Position numbers and translations under genes: made by a program. From an uncultured Pelagibacteraceae bacterium (GTDB taxonomy: Bacteria > Pseudomonadota > Alphaproteobacteria > Pelagibacterales > Pelagibacteraceae), in NCBI GenBank assembly GCA_902624075.1, contig CACNWC010000002.1:61088-125087 (forward strand): a stretch of 64,000 bases of DNA, in the 5' to 3' direction. Shown in pieces: positions 8,270-19,178 of the stretch (position 1 is its first letter; each line of letters opens with the position of its first letter). The notes beneath the pieces were generated by a model. That model saw only the letters and a list, made by a program, of their open reading frames with translations, did not search any database and was not told where the DNA came from.

Positions 8270-9039
8270 TAAGAATGTTTCTTTGTTGGATATTTTTTTG
8301 ATCTTACTTCTAATGCAAATTTTTTCAAACCTGAATTAATATATTTTTTCAAATTTAAATATTTTTTAACAAACTTAATATTTGTTTCATTTAAACCAAT
8401 TAGATCATCTGTAACAAGTACTTGGCCATCACAATTAACAGAGGAGCCAATTCCAATTGTTGGAATATCTAATTTCTCGGTTATTTCTTTTGCTATTGAA
8501 GTTTTTACGCATTCTAAAACAATTGCAAAGACTCCATTTTTTTGAAGAAGTAACGCATCATTTATTAGTTGCCTTATTTCTTTTATATTTTTTCCTTTTG
8601 ACTTAAATTTTCCCTTAACAGATTGTGGTAGTAATCCAATATGACCCAATACTGGTATTTTATTTTTGATTAAAAATTTAATCTGTTTAATGATTTTTTT
8701 CCCACCCTCTAATTTTACCGCATCACACTTAGTTTCCTTTAATATTTTCTTAGCATTTTTAAAAGCAGATTTATTTGTATCATAAGTTTTGTAAGGCATA
8801 TCAACAACCATCAAACTTTTTTTAATCCCCAATCTCACACTTTTAGAATGATTAATCATTTCCGTAAGTGTAACTTTTCTTGTAGAAGAATAATTGTATA
8901 AAACTGAACCGAGTGAATCTCCAACTAGTGTAATATCAACATGTTTATCTATTTCTTCAGCAAAGTTTTTTGAATAAGCTGTAAGACAAACAATTTTTGA
9001 TTTATTTTTCTTATTAAGGATTTTTTGAATTTTTTTCAT
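8266..9039 (-). CDS. panB: 3-methyl-2-oxobutanoate hydroxymethyltransferase (PanB)
   Basis: A 257-residue PanB from the ATG at 9039 (an ATG two codons upstream is also possible). It makes ketopantoate from 2-oxoisovalerate and methylene-tetrahydrofolate, the first committed step to pantothenate and CoA. Motifs in order: LTAYS, VGDSLG with metal ligand D41, DMPY, KLEGG, GHIGLLPQS, LECV and IGIGSS. The length is slightly below the family's usual 260-275. It lies 4-10 bp downstream of guaA on the same strand and could be co-transcribed with the purine genes. Confidence 0.95.
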   Translation of the reverse strand: MKKIQKILNKKNKSKIVCLTAYSKNFAEEIDKHVDITLVGDSLGSVLYNYSSTRKVTLTEMINHSKSVRLGIKKSLMVVDMPYKTYDTNKSAFKNAKKILKETKCDAVKLEGGKKIIKQIKFLIKNKIPVLGHIGLLPQSVKGKFKSKGKNIKEIRQLINDALLLQKNGVFAIVLECVKTSIAKEITEKLDIPTIGIGSSVNCDGQVLVTDDLIGLNETNIKFVKKYLNLKKYINSGLKKFALEVRSKKYPTKKHSY

Positions 9040-9048
9040 AATCAAACA

Positions 9049-10611
9049 TCATTCAAGCTCAATTGTGCTTGGTGGCTTAGATGTAATATCGTAAACTACT
9101 CTATTTATCCCTCTTATGCTATTCACAATTTTATTTGAAATCATTTGGATAAATGATTTTTTAAAATCATAAAAGTCTGCTGTCATTCCATCTTCAGAGG
9201 TTATCGCTCTCAATAAACATATATATTCATAAGTTCTATTGTCACCCATTACACCAACAGTTTTTACTGGTAGTAAAGCTGCATATGCTTGCCAAATTTT
9301 ATCATAAAGATCATTATCTTTTAGAGCTTGTATGAAATAATGATCAGCTTCTTTTAAAATTTCAATTTTCTCTTTTGTTATTATTCCAGGTATTCTTATA
9401 GCTAAACCTGGTCCTGGAAAGGGGTGTCTAAATGTGATTTCTTTACTTAAATTAAGCTCTAAGCCTAATTTTCTTACCTCATCTTTAAATAAAAATTTTA
9501 GTGGTTCAACTAACTTAAGTTTCATCTTTTTTGGCAATCCACCTACATTATGATGTGATTTTATTTTTGAAGTTTCGCTGCCAGTAACTGTTTTGCTCTC
9601 AATTATATCAGGATACAGAGTTCCTTGAGCTAAAAATTTGACATCTTTGATCTTTTTTGCGTAACGCTCAAAAATTTCTATAAATAGCCTTCCTATAATT
9701 TTTCTCTTTTTTTCTGGATTAGAAACATTTTTAAGTTCTTTTAAAAATTTTTTTTCAGCATTTACATAAATTAAATTAATTTTTAGTTTTTTTTTAAAAG
9801 TATTAATGACTTGTTTTTCCTCGTTTTTTCTTAAAAATCCTGTGTTAACAAATATACAATACAATTTTTTACCAACAGCTTTACTTAATAGTTGAGCAAC
9901 AACACTACTATCAACACCGCCAGATAATGCACAAAGAACTTTGTTTTTTTGAACTTGATTTCTAACTTTTTTTATTAATTGGACTTTTTGATTTTTAACA
10001 GTCCAATTTTTTTTTACTTTGCAAATTAAAAAAATAAAATTGCTAATGATTATTTTACCATTTTCAGTATGTGTGACTTCTGGATGAAATTGTACTCCAT
10101 AAAACTTTTTTGATTTATTCTCAATTATTGCAAATTTTGAATTTTGACTTGATGCTATAGTTTTAAAATTTTTTGGTAGTTTTGAAACTTGGTCAGCGTG
10201 ACTCATCCAAACTTTTATAGAATTTTTTTTTTTAAAAATTTTTTTAATTAAAATACTTTCTTTAATTTTAAAAAGATTTACGAGTCCAAATTCTCTATGT
10301 TTTGATTGCTTAATTCTTCCTCCATTTAATTTTGAAAGAATTTGATGTCCAAAACAAATACCCAAAATTGGTATTCCTTTTTTAATTATCTTTTTATCAA
10401 ATGAATATCTTTTGATTTCGTAAACATTTAATGGACCACCAGATAATATTATTCCTTTTGTGTGACTATCGATATTATTATTTTTTATTTGTTTATGACT
10501 TATTATTTCTGAAAAAACTCCAAGTTCCCTAATTCTTCTTGCTATTAGTTGCGTGAATTGGGAACCAAAATCTATTATTAAGATTTTGTTAAAACTTAAA
10601 TCAAGACTCAT
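9049..10611 (-). CDS. guaA: GMP synthase (glutamine-hydrolysing)
   Basis: 520 residues, full length. It converts XMP to GMP. The class I glutamine amidotransferase domain has catalytic C86 (in GICFGHQ) and H176/E178 (FHPEVT). The ATP-pyrophosphatase domain has the P-loop SGGVDSS at 230-236. The C-terminal dimerisation domain ends with the conserved [10 protein letters not shown]. It follows guaB with a TPR gene in between, so consecutive steps IMP to XMP to GMP are encoded together. Its start overlaps the TPR gene by 11 bp. Confidence 0.98.
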   Translation of the reverse strand: MSLDLSFNKILIIDFGSQFTQLIARRIRELGVFSEIISHKQIKNNNIDSHTKGIILSGGPLNVYEIKRYSFDKKIIKKGIPILGICFGHQILSKLNGGRIKQSKHREFGLVNLFKIKESILIKKIFKKKNSIKVWMSHADQVSKLPKNFKTIASSQNSKFAIIENKSKKFYGVQFHPEVTHTENGKIIISNFIFLICKVKKNWTVKNQKVQLIKKVRNQVQKNKVLCALSGGVDSSVVAQLLSKAVGKKLYCIFVNTGFLRKNEEKQVINTFKKKLKINLIYVNAEKKFLKELKNVSNPEKKRKIIGRLFIEIFERYAKKIKDVKFLAQGTLYPDIIESKTVTGSETSKIKSHHNVGGLPKKMKLKLVEPLKFLFKDEVRKLGLELNLSKEITFRHPFPGPGLAIRIPGIITKEKIEILKEADHYFIQALKDNDLYDKIWQAYAALLPVKTVGVMGDNRTYEYICLLRAITSEDGMTADFYDFKKSFIQMISNKIVNSIRGINRVVYDITSKPPSTIELE

Positions 10612-11041
10612 TATTTTTTGGTTCTATATTTGCCAAAGAGTCTAAAATTTTTTTATTTTCTTCGCATAAATTTTTACAAATATCACTAAATTTTTTAGAT
10701 AGATCTTTTACTTTTGAATAATTAGATTTCTCTAGCCCAATTTTCATTAGCATTAAAATAGCATCTTCATTATTTGGTTCTATTAATAATGTGGTGTTTA
10801 AATTTTTTTCTTCTTTTTTTTGATCCTCTTGATGATTATAAATTTTAGCTAAATATAAATATGAATTAGCATCTTTAGGGTTAAAAACAATATTTCTTTC
10901 GAACATAAATTTTGCATCTTCATATTTTTTATCTTGATATAATTCAAAACCTTTCTTAAAAAAATTTTCACTACCAAAAGCATTTGTAAAAAAACTTATA
11001 AGAAAGTAGATAGTTGTGAAAAGTTTTATTATTCTAGTCAT
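10601..11041 (-). CDS. Small secreted TPR-like protein inside the gua operon
   Basis: 146 residues with a signal peptide ([23 protein letters not shown]) and two or three TPR-like helix pairs ([46 protein letters not shown]). It lies 6 bp after guaB and overlaps guaA by 11 bp, so it is translated from the same message. A periplasmic TPR protein has no obvious role in purine synthesis. The position may simply reflect compaction, or it may be a passenger. Function unknown. Confidence 0.75.
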   Translation of the reverse strand: MTRIIKLFTTIYFLISFFTNAFGSENFFKKGFELYQDKKYEDAKFMFERNIVFNPKDANSYLYLAKIYNHQEDQKKEEKNLNTTLLIEPNNEDAILMLMKIGLEKSNYSKVKDLSKKFSDICKNLCEENKKILDSLANIEPKNNES

Positions 11042-11047
11042 TAAAGT

Positions 11048-12118
11048 TTAATTCTCATTTTTAATTATATCCACATTATGAACCATACTCTCATAAAATC
11101 CAGCCTTAGTAATTTTGATAAATTTTGGTTTTTTTCTTAAATATTTAATTTGATTTGAACCAAGATATCCCATTGATGATCTTAAACCACCTATTAATTT
11201 GAAAATTACATCATCTATTTTTCCTTTATATCTAGAAAGGCCTTCAACACCTTCTGGTACATACTTTGATATATCTTTTTGTTTTGACTGAAAATATCTG
11301 TCTGCAGACCCCTTATTCATTGCTCCTACAGATCCCATTCCTCTAAAACTTTTAAACAATTCACCATTTTTTTTTATCAATTTACCTGGTGCTTCATCTG
11401 TGCCAGCAAATAATGAACCTATCATTACCGCATCTGCGCCTGCGGCAAAAGCTTTAGCTAAATCTCCAGAATATTTTATACCACCATCAGATATTAATTT
11501 AACATTTTTTACTCCTAATCCATTTCTAACATTTAAAATTGCACTAAGTTGAGGAACTCCAATACCAGCTACCAATCTAGTTGTACAAATTGATCCTGGT
11601 CCTATTCCAACTTTTATGATGTCAACTCCTAAATTATATAAAAATTTGGCTGCCTCGGCTGTAGCAATATTTCCCGCACAAAGAGCTGTTCTTTTATTTT
11701 TTTTCTTTTTAATAAATCTAATTATTTCAGAAACTTTTTTGGTATGTCCATGAGCGGTATCAACTACAATCATATCTAAATTTTCTTTTAAAACTGCTTC
11801 TGCTCTTTCAAATTCATTAGGCCCAGCACCTACAGCAGCACCAACAATTAATTTTTTGTTTTTTACTTTTTTTATTTCCTTTATTTGTTTTTTTATATCT
11901 AAATTTCTATGAATTACTCCGATACCTCCAGCTTTTGCCATCGCAATTGCCATTTTACTTTCTGTTACTGTATCCATAGCAGAAGACATTAATGGAATTT
12001 TAAGTTTTAAAAAATTAGTTAATACGATACTTGTATCAACCTCTGAAGGTAATATCTTTGAGTATTTTGGTTCTAGGGTAACATCGTCAAAGGTAAGTGC
12101 TTCTTTTATAGAAATCAT
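11048..12118 (-). CDS. guaB: IMP dehydrogenase lacking the CBS (Bateman) module
   Basis: 356 residues against about 485-500 for usual bacterial GuaB. It oxidises IMP to XMP with NAD, the first step to GMP. The barrel is complete: [10 protein letters not shown] at the N-terminus, [17 protein letters not shown] with catalytic C178, [22 protein letters not shown] and YVPEGVEG. The stretch between IHRNLD (residues 69-74) and LIVGAAVG (90-97) is only about 16 residues, where two CBS domains normally sit. Frame is intact across the junction, so this is a natural shortened form and not a broken gene. A short 37-bp gap separates it from rlmE. Confidence 0.95.
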   Translation of the reverse strand: MISIKEALTFDDVTLEPKYSKILPSEVDTSIVLTNFLKLKIPLMSSAMDTVTESKMAIAMAKAGGIGVIHRNLDIKKQIKEIKKVKNKKLIVGAAVGAGPNEFERAEAVLKENLDMIVVDTAHGHTKKVSEIIRFIKKKKNKRTALCAGNIATAEAAKFLYNLGVDIIKVGIGPGSICTTRLVAGIGVPQLSAILNVRNGLGVKNVKLISDGGIKYSGDLAKAFAAGADAVMIGSLFAGTDEAPGKLIKKNGELFKSFRGMGSVGAMNKGSADRYFQSKQKDISKYVPEGVEGLSRYKGKIDDVIFKLIGGLRSSMGYLGSNQIKYLRKKPKFIKITKAGFYESMVHNVDIIKNEN

Positions 12119-12155
12119 AATCTTTTATATACGATTCCTTTTTATTTAAAAGACC

Positions 12156-12767
12156 CTATCTAATTTTTTTACAAATTATAAAACTTTCTTTAGAATCTTT
12201 TCGACTTGATTGAGGTTTAAAAACCTTTACTTCTTTAAAAATTTTTTTTCCAAGTGCGACAATTTCATTAAATGAGCTGCCCATAAAAATTTTTGATATA
12301 AAAAATCCATTTGAAAAAAGAATATCTTTTGAATAAATCATAGCTTCTTTACATAATTCACCAGTTTGGATTGAATCAAGATCTTTTATTCCCGTAGTAT
12401 TTACGGCCATGTCTGACATGACTACATCTAAACCTTTAATGAAATAATCTTTTATTTTTTTTTGAATATTTTGATTTGTAAAATCTCCTTTAATTTGAAT
12501 TGTATTTTTAATATTCTCCATGTCATTTAAATCTACAGATATTAGCTTACCATTTTTAATAACTTTTGATGCATATTGTGACCAACTTCCTGGAGCTGCA
12601 CCTATATCTAAAATAAACATTCCCTCTTTAAAAATTTTAAATTTTTTATCTATTTCTATTAATTTATAGACTGATCTTGCTCTGTAACCATCAATCTTTG
12701 ATTGCCTAACATAAATATCTCTTCGTTGTTTATTAATCCAATTTTTTGAAATTTTATTTTTTTTCAA
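12156..12767 (-). CDS. rlmE: 23S rRNA (uridine-2'-O)-methyltransferase RlmE (FtsJ)
   Basis: 203 residues, close to the usual 205-210. It methylates U2552 of 23S rRNA. The N-terminus has YRARSVYKL, then the SAM-binding loop ILDIGAAPGSWSQYA. Catalytic residues fit the family K-D-K-E set: K in SRSVYKL-like region, D in SDMAVNTTG, K in FISKIFMGS and E in KESFIICKK. It abuts the upstream glycosyltransferase gene exactly (stop and start are adjacent) and ends the psd-pssA-glycosyltransferase-rlmE operon. Confidence 0.95.
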   Translation of the reverse strand: MKKNKISKNWINKQRRDIYVRQSKIDGYRARSVYKLIEIDKKFKIFKEGMFILDIGAAPGSWSQYASKVIKNGKLISVDLNDMENIKNTIQIKGDFTNQNIQKKIKDYFIKGLDVVMSDMAVNTTGIKDLDSIQTGELCKEAMIYSKDILFSNGFFISKIFMGSSFNEIVALGKKIFKEVKVFKPQSSRKDSKESFIICKKIR

Positions 12768-13679
12768 TTAATTATTATATCTTAAACTTTTTAAGATTTT
12801 TTTACCGCTCAAGGTTTCAATTTCAATTTTAATACTTTTGTCAACTCTCATATCTTTGCCCTCTTTCCAAATTCCAGCTGCAAGATGCATAATTCCAATT
12901 TTATAATTTGGCAAATATGGTTCGACAAAAATATTTCTACTCTCATCATATTTTGGAAGTAAATTGCTAGTGATCCAATTAAAACTTAAAGGCAAAAACT
13001 CAGTTTCTAAATTATTAATATAAACTGCCATATTAATTGCCAGACCTTCTGAACCAAAAATATTTCCAGCTTTAAGTGTTTGTTCTAAATTTTTTTGCCA
13101 AATTTTCCATCCAGGTGAATTTTTATGAAGAGAAAATACACCAATATTTATATGCGGAGCAAATGCTAATTTTCTAGCCTTATCATAAGGTATTTTTGAT
13201 TTGACTGCGTGTTTGAAATTTTGTGACTTAATTATTGCTAATTTACCAAATAACCAATTTACCTTAGATGTAATTTTATATCCTGGACCAATTGTTTGGG
13301 TGATACCTAGCCTTCCATTGTCACAAGCTTTAAAATAATGCTCAATACAATCCCAATCGTTAACCCAAGCATCACAATCTATCCATAAATATTTTTCATA
13401 ATTAGGAAAGTATTTTGGCAAAAATGCTCTGGAGACTTGGCTCTTTAACCATTCTTGATCTTTGACTTTATAGCCAGGAACTTCTATGTCCCATTCTGCA
13501 GATTTTATCTCATCTATTTTATTTGAAATTTTTTTTTTTTGTTCTTCTGTTAATCCAGCATCTAAAATACAAATGGCAACGCTTTCACTTTCATGAAACT
13601 TTTTTATAGAATCAATTAATTCCTCTAGTAATGGAAAATAGTTAGCATCAGCTAAAGATACAATTACATTTTTTTTCAT
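12768..13679 (-). CDS. Putative glycosyltransferase (GT-A fold, GT8-like)
   Basis: 303 residues. The start MKKNVIVSLADANYFPLL and the DxD-type metal motif WIDCDAWV (D101, D103) match nucleotide-sugar transferases of the GT-A fold, closest in style to family 8. Later blocks HINIGVFSLHK and GSEGLAINMAVY also fit. No signal peptide or membrane helix is obvious, so the protein is probably cytoplasmic or peripheral. It overlaps pssA by 1 bp and abuts rlmE. Its place in a phospholipid operon suggests, without proof, a lipid or envelope acceptor. Confidence 0.7.
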   Translation of the reverse strand: MKKNVIVSLADANYFPLLEELIDSIKKFHESESVAICILDAGLTEEQKKKISNKIDEIKSAEWDIEVPGYKVKDQEWLKSQVSRAFLPKYFPNYEKYLWIDCDAWVNDWDCIEHYFKACDNGRLGITQTIGPGYKITSKVNWLFGKLAIIKSQNFKHAVKSKIPYDKARKLAFAPHINIGVFSLHKNSPGWKIWQKNLEQTLKAGNIFGSEGLAINMAVYINNLETEFLPLSFNWITSNLLPKYDESRNIFVEPYLPNYKIGIMHLAAGIWKEGKDMRVDKSIKIEIETLSGKKILKSLRYNN

Positions 13680-14482
13680 TAAAGTTCGTCTTCAAGGTCA
13701 TCATCCTCTTGAATTTTGTCATTTTCATGATTTTTTTTAATCTTTTGGTAATGGATAAAACTAATTGGTAATAAAAATAAATATATTATTGAACTAATTG
13801 CAATAACATTAAATGTATAAATAAGCAAAAGTCCAAAAAATAAGACGATGCTGAATAACAAAAATATAGTTGTTTTTCTCGGTATTACAATTTTTTTAAA
13901 AGAATAACTTGGAAATTTGCTAATCAATAAAAAAGAAGTCACAATAAAAAATGATGGAACAATTAAATCATAATTTAATTTTACTAAATTAAATCCACTT
14001 AAGCTAATAATTAAAGGTGTTAAAACTAAAATTGCCCCAGCTGGTGATGGAACTCCTTCAAAAAAATTGTCTTTCCAGGATGGTTCTTGATTTGAATTAA
14101 TATTAAACCTAGCTAATCTTAAAGCTACACAAATCACATAAATTAAACAAAGTAACCAACCGAACCTTCCTAAGGAGTTTAACTTCCAAAAATACATAAT
14201 AAAGGCTGGAGCAACTCCAAAACTTATCATATCTGTGAGTGAGTCTAATTCTTTACCTACCTTAGATGTTCCTTTAATTAGTCTGGCAATTCTGCCATCT
14301 AATCCATCAATTAATGCTGCAAAAATTATTGCTATAATTGCGAATTCAAATCTTTCATCTAAAGCAAATCTAATTGAAGTTAGTCCAATACATACACCAA
14401 TCAAAGTAAGCATATTGGGCAAAATAATTCTTGCACTTTTTTTATCAGTTACAATTTTGAAATTTTTTTTTTGAGGTTCCAT
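13679..14482 (-). CDS. pssA: CDP-diacylglycerol-serine O-phosphatidyltransferase
   Basis: 267 residues, membrane-embedded with about seven or eight helices. The CDP-alcohol phosphatidyltransferase signature D-G-x2-A-R-x8-G-x3-D-x3-D is complete at residues 62-84 (DGRIAR...G76...D80...D84). It makes phosphatidylserine, which Psd upstream decarboxylates to phosphatidylethanolamine. The C-terminus has a charged, strongly acidic tail (ENDKIQEDDDLEDEL). It overlaps psd by 1 bp and the glycosyltransferase by 1 bp. Confidence 0.95.
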   Translation of the reverse strand: MEPQKKNFKIVTDKKSARIILPNMLTLIGVCIGLTSIRFALDERFEFAIIAIIFAALIDGLDGRIARLIKGTSKVGKELDSLTDMISFGVAPAFIMYFWKLNSLGRFGWLLCLIYVICVALRLARFNINSNQEPSWKDNFFEGVPSPAGAILVLTPLIISLSGFNLVKLNYDLIVPSFFIVTSFLLISKFPSYSFKKIVIPRKTTIFLLFSIVLFFGLLLIYTFNVIAISSIIYLFLLPISFIHYQKIKKNHENDKIQEDDDLEDEL

Positions 14483-15129
14483 TATTTTTTAGCTAATAAA
14501 GTTTCCCCAGCAATAGCTGTTTGGCCGATCTTGACTAAAGGTTCAAAGTTTTCATAATAAACATCAGCTCTACTTCCAAATCTTATCATTCCTATTCGGT
14601 CGCCTTGGTTTAATTCTTGGTCTTTATTTGACTCACAAACAATTCTACGAGCAACTAAGCCAGCTATTTGCACAACTATAATATTATTATTTTGTTGATC
14701 TTTTATTTTATAATAATTTCTCTCGTTATCTTCGCTTGCTTTATCCAATGAAGCATTTAAAAATTTTCCTGGCTTATACAAAATTTCTTCAACTTTTCCT
14801 TTACATGGACTTCTATTTACATGGCAGTCAAAAACATTCATAAAAATACTAATCTTCTTAAAACTCTTATTTTCTAGCCCAAGTTCTTTTGGACCACTTG
14901 TCTCTTCAACTTTAATAATTTCTCCATCGGCAGGACTAACAAGGTAATTGTCATCATTAATAATTATTCTTTCTGGATCTCTAAAGAAATAATAAACCCA
15001 AATAGTTAAAACTAAGCCTACTAATCCTAAGAAGTTGCTAAAAGTATAAAAAATTATAGTTATTAAGCCTGCAATAATCAAAAATTTATAACCTTCAGCG
15101 TGTATCTTCGGAAATATTTTATTAAACAT
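14482..15129 (-). CDS. psd: Phosphatidylserine decarboxylase (short, pyruvoyl type)
   Basis: 215 residues, the short proenzyme form common in alphaproteobacteria. It makes phosphatidylethanolamine. N-terminal helices anchor it in the membrane. Blocks seen: YYFFRDPERI, LVSPADGEI, FMNVFDCHVNRSPCKG and the self-cleavage site MIRFGSR, where the serine becomes the pyruvoyl group. The motif is GSR-type and not the LGST of long enzymes, as usual for this class. It is the first gene of the psd-pssA operon and is divergent from icd across 77 bp. Confidence 0.95.
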   Translation of the reverse strand: MFNKIFPKIHAEGYKFLIIAGLITIIFYTFSNFLGLVGLVLTIWVYYFFRDPERIIINDDNYLVSPADGEIIKVEETSGPKELGLENKSFKKISIFMNVFDCHVNRSPCKGKVEEILYKPGKFLNASLDKASEDNERNYYKIKDQQNNNIIVVQIAGLVARRIVCESNKDQELNQGDRIGMIRFGSRADVYYENFEPLVKIGQTAIAGETLLAKK

Positions 15130-15206
15130 ATTCTTCCATTTGATAATTTGTCATTAATATGTATATAAAATCGCGAAATTCAATTAATAAGATTAAATAA
15201 TAATAA

Positions 15207-16421
15207 GTGAGCAAAATTACCGTAAAAAACCCAGTCGTTGAGTTGGATGGTGACGAAATGACCAGAATAATTTGGGAATTTATCAAAAAAAAATTAATTC
15301 TTCCCTATCTAGATCTTGGTATCGAATACTACGATTTAGGAATGAAAAATAGAGATAATACTGATGATCAAGTTACAATTGACTCAGCTAATGCTATTAA
15401 AAAAATTGGAGTGGGTATTAAATGTGCAACAATTACTCCTGATGAATCGCGTGTAGAGGAATTTAAATTAAAAAAAATGTGGAGATCTCCCAACGGAACT
15501 ATAAGAAATATTATTGGTGGTACAGTTTTTAGAGAACCAATACTTTGTTCAAATATACCAAAATTAGTTCCTTCGTGGTCAGATCCTGTGGTAATTGGAA
15601 GACATGCATTCGGAGATCAGTATAGAGCAACAGATTTTAAAGTACCAGGGAAAGGTATAATGGAAATAAAATGGACTTCTGAAGATGGTAAAAAAGAAAT
15701 TAAACATGAGGTTTTTAATTTTTCAGGACCAGGCGTAGCTCTTTCAATGTATAATTTAGATAAATCTATTGAGGATTTTGCCAGATCTTGTTTCAGTTAT
15801 GGATTAATTAAAAAGTGGCCAGTTTATCTTTCTACTAAAAATACTATTCTTAAAAAATATGATGGAAGATTTAAAGATATTTTTGAAGATATATTTAATA
15901 AAGAATTTAAGAAAAAATTTGAAGAGTCAAACATAACCTATGAGCATAGATTAATTGATGATATGGTTGCTTGTGCAATGAAATGGAGTGGAAAATATAT
16001 TTGGGCGTGTAAAAATTATGATGGAGATGTTCAATCGGATACTATGGCTCAAGGTTATGGATCATTAGGTTTAATGACTAGTACTTTATTAACACCTGAT
16101 GGAAAAATAATGGAAGCAGAAGCTGCCCATGGAACTGTGACTAGACATTATAGAATGCATCAACAGGGTAAAGAAACATCTACAAACCCGATAGCCTCAA
16201 TTTTTGCCTGGACAAGAGGGTTGGCTCATAGAGGAAAATTAGATGGAAATAATGAGCTTATAAAATTTTCAAATGTTATTGAAAAAGTTTGTATTGAGTG
16301 TGTAGAAAGTGGATCTATGACTAAAGATCTTGCAATATTAGTTGGTCCTTCAAGTAAATATTTAACAACTAATCAGTTTTTAGATGTAATAGATCAAAAT
16401 TTGAAAAAGAAATTAAATTAA
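15207..16421 (+). CDS. icd: NADP-dependent isocitrate dehydrogenase
   Basis: 404 residues starting at a GTG (15207). The sequence is the eukaryote-like dimeric type: [13 protein letters not shown], the substrate loop [56 protein letters not shown] and [12 protein letters not shown]. It oxidatively decarboxylates isocitrate in the TCA cycle, yielding 2-oxoglutarate and NADPH. It runs towards alaS and overlaps its 3' end by 9 bp. Confidence 0.97.
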   Translation: MSKITVKNPVVELDGDEMTRIIWEFIKKKLILPYLDLGIEYYDLGMKNRDNTDDQVTIDSANAIKKIGVGIKCATITPDESRVEEFKLKKMWRSPNGTIRNIIGGTVFREPILCSNIPKLVPSWSDPVVIGRHAFGDQYRATDFKVPGKGIMEIKWTSEDGKKEIKHEVFNFSGPGVALSMYNLDKSIEDFARSCFSYGLIKKWPVYLSTKNTILKKYDGRFKDIFEDIFNKEFKKKFEESNITYEHRLIDDMVACAMKWSGKYIWACKNYDGDVQSDTMAQGYGSLGLMTSTLLTPDGKIMEAEAAHGTVTRHYRMHQQGKETSTNPIASIFAWTRGLAHRGKLDGNNELIKFSNVIEKVCIECVESGSMTKDLAILVGPSSKYLTTNQFLDVIDQNLKKKLN

Positions 16422-19079
16422 AGACTTAATTTTTTCAAATGCTTTATCAATTTTACTCTTATCTTGACCCCCTGCTTGAGCAAAATCTTTTCTGCCACCA
16501 CCGCCTTTGCCACCAATAATTTCTGAACCTAATTTTACAAATTTTACAGCATCATATTTATTGACTAACTTTTTAGTAATTCCAATTGCCAGACCAACCT
16601 TGTCTTCACTGCTTGCAAAAACTATTACAATACCATCGCCTAATTCTTTTTTACCATTATCCACTAATTTTCTTAAATCTTTTGGAGGTAAATCTTGTAC
16701 TTTTTGAAATCTAACTTTAATATTATTAATCTTTTCGTCTTTAATTATATTTTTTGTTTTATCTTGAAGAACTAAACTAACATTAAGTTGTTCTAGTTGT
16801 CTTGTAAGATTTTTTATGATTTCTTTAAGATCTTTGTTATCAACGTTTGGTTTACCTCCAAGTTTAATAATTTGAGATGACAGTCCTTTAATAATTTCTT
16901 CATCTTTTTGAGCAGATAAAGTTGATAATTTTTCTTTATTCTTAATAAAATCCTCAAGCTGTTTATCTCTAAGAGCTTCAACTCTTCTAACACCTGCAGC
17001 AATAGATGATTGGCTCACAATTTTAAATTTTCCAATTTCACCCGTATTTTTAACATGCGTTCCTCCACACAATTCTGTAGAAAAATAAGCTGCTTTTTCT
17101 TTACCCATAGATACAACACGAACTTCTTCTCCGTATTTTTCTCCAAAGAAAGCAAGTGCGCCTTTTTCTATGGCTGCTTTTGGTGTCATAATTCTTGTTG
17201 TTACTTCTGAACTATTTGAAACAAATTCGTTAACTAATTTATCAATAGTCTCTAACTCTTCATTAGTAATTGGTTTCATGTGACTAAAGTCAAATCTTAA
17301 CCTGTCTGGAGCAACTAATGATCCTTTTTGCATAACATGTTTGCCTAAGGTTCTTCTCAATGATTCATGGAGTAAGTGTGTAGCAGAATGATAAGCTTTT
17401 AAATTATCTCTTCTCTCCACATCTATTTTCATTTCTATTACGTCATTGATTTTTATTTCTCCAGTTTTCACAGATCCGTAATGAACAAACAAGTCTCCAA
17501 GTTTTTTTTGCGTATCCTCTACCTCAAAAACAGAGTTACCAGAAACGATTTTTCCTTTATCTCCAAGTTGCCCTCCAGATTCTCCATAAAATGGGGTTTG
17601 ATTTGTAATGATCATTCCCTCTTCACCAGTAGATAGAGATTTTGTCTCTTTGTTGTTTTTAATTAGATTTAATACAACGCCTCCAGATTGATTAGATTCA
17701 TAGCCTAAAAATTCTGTTGGGCCAGTTTTATCCTTTACTGAAAACCAAATTGCTTCTTCAGAACTATCTCCAGAACCTTTCCAGTTCTTTTTTGCAAGTT
17801 CTTTACTTTTTTTCATCAATTCATCGAATTTCTTATGATCAACCTTCAATGATTTATTTTTTAAAATGTCCTCTGTAAGATCTAATGGAAAACCGTAAGT
17901 GTCATATAATTTGAATGCCACATCGCCAGGTAAAACTTTGTCTATTTTTGAAATTTCATCATTTAAAATTTTTATACCTCTATCAAGTAAAACTAAAAAT
18001 TTTTCTTCCTCCATTCTTAAAGTTTCTTTAATTAAAGACTGTGACCTCTCAAGCTCTGGATAATTACCTGACATTTCATTTTTTAATGAGTCAAAAATTT
18101 TGTAAAAAATTGGTTCCTTGGATCCTAACAGATGAGAGTGTCTCATTCCCCTTCTCATAATTCTTCTTAAGACATACCCACGGCCTTCATTTGAAGGTAG
18201 AACACCTTCCGCTAAAAGAAACGAACTTGCTCTTAAGTGATCAGCAATCACCCTAAAACTTGATATATTATTTTCTGCTTGTTTGACTTTTGTTGCCTCA
18301 GATATTGAACTTATTAATTTCTTAAAATGATCGGTTTGATAATTATCGTGAGTACCTTGTAAAAGAGCTGCAATTCTCTCTAATCCCATGCCTGTATCAA
18401 CAGATGGTTTGGGTAAATCTATTCTTCTATCTTTTGAAACCTGCTCATACTGCATAAAGACTAAATTCCAAATTTCAATAAAACGATCTCCATCTTGGTC
18501 TTTCGTGCCTGGCAATCCACCTTTTAAATGATCACCATGATCATAAAATATTTCTGAGCAAGGACCGCAGGGACCAGTTTCACCCATCGACCAAAAGTTG
18601 TCTGATGTTGCAATTCTAATTATTCTATCATCATTAAATCCTGCTATTTTCTTCCAGAAATTAAAAGCTTCTTCATCTTCGTGAAAAACGGTTACATAAA
18701 GCCTATTTTTATCTAAACTAAAATCTTTGGTGATTAAATTCCATGCAAGTTCAATACCTCTTTCTTTAAAGTAGTCTCCAAAAGAAAAATTTCCCAACAT
18801 TTCAAAAAAAGTGTGGTGTCTTGGTGTATAACCAACATTTTCTAAGTCATTATGTTTCCCACCTGCTCTAACACATTTTTGTGAAGTAGTAGCCCTTTGA
18901 TAATCTCTTTTTTCAAGACCAGTGAATACATTTTTAAATTGAACCATTCCAGAATTGGCAAACATTAATGTTGGATCATTATTTGGGACTAAATTGCTAG
19001 ACTCAACAATCTTATGATCATTTTTCTCAAAGTATTTAAGGAATGTATTTCTTATCTCATTTAATGATTTGTCCGCCAT
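16413..19079 (-). CDS. alaS: Alanyl-tRNA synthetase
   Basis: 888 residues, full length. Aminoacylation domain begins with [20 protein letters not shown]. The editing domain has the zinc-type motif [11 protein letters not shown] and CGGTH. Between them is the [22 protein letters not shown] block. The C-terminal DHHA1 (C-Ala) domain ends in [16 protein letters not shown]. It charges tRNA-Ala and clears mischarged species. It lies downstream of recA, past a stem-loop at 19130-19154. Confidence 0.98.
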   Translation of the reverse strand: MADKSLNEIRNTFLKYFEKNDHKIVESSNLVPNNDPTLMFANSGMVQFKNVFTGLEKRDYQRATTSQKCVRAGGKHNDLENVGYTPRHHTFFEMLGNFSFGDYFKERGIELAWNLITKDFSLDKNRLYVTVFHEDEEAFNFWKKIAGFNDDRIIRIATSDNFWSMGETGPCGPCSEIFYDHGDHLKGGLPGTKDQDGDRFIEIWNLVFMQYEQVSKDRRIDLPKPSVDTGMGLERIAALLQGTHDNYQTDHFKKLISSISEATKVKQAENNISSFRVIADHLRASSFLLAEGVLPSNEGRGYVLRRIMRRGMRHSHLLGSKEPIFYKIFDSLKNEMSGNYPELERSQSLIKETLRMEEEKFLVLLDRGIKILNDEISKIDKVLPGDVAFKLYDTYGFPLDLTEDILKNKSLKVDHKKFDELMKKSKELAKKNWKGSGDSSEEAIWFSVKDKTGPTEFLGYESNQSGGVVLNLIKNNKETKSLSTGEEGMIITNQTPFYGESGGQLGDKGKIVSGNSVFEVEDTQKKLGDLFVHYGSVKTGEIKINDVIEMKIDVERRDNLKAYHSATHLLHESLRRTLGKHVMQKGSLVAPDRLRFDFSHMKPITNEELETIDKLVNEFVSNSSEVTTRIMTPKAAIEKGALAFFGEKYGEEVRVVSMGKEKAAYFSTELCGGTHVKNTGEIGKFKIVSQSSIAAGVRRVEALRDKQLEDFIKNKEKLSTLSAQKDEEIIKGLSSQIIKLGGKPNVDNKDLKEIIKNLTRQLEQLNVSLVLQDKTKNIIKDEKINNIKVRFQKVQDLPPKDLRKLVDNGKKELGDGIVIVFASSEDKVGLAIGITKKLVNKYDAVKFVKLGSEIIGGKGGGGRKDFAQAGGQDKSKIDKAFEKIKSLI

Positions 19080-19129
19080 ATTTTTAAAATACAGCTTTTT
19101 TTTTCTATGTCTAGATAACGATAAGGGGG

Positions 19130-19154
19130 AAAGGCGCTTATAATAAGCGCCTTT
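19130..19154 (-). terminator. Stem-loop after recA
   Basis: An 11-bp perfect inverted repeat (AAAGGCGCTTA / TAAGCGCCTTT, 3-base loop) lies 25 bp after the recA stop and before alaS. The stem is GC-rich for this AT-rich genome. The following minus-strand bases are CCCCC and not a T-run, so beyond the three Ts of the stem the U-tract is poor. It may be a weak terminator or an mRNA end-stabiliser. Confidence 0.6.
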
Positions 19155-19178
19155 ATAATTTAAAGATGACCTTTAATT

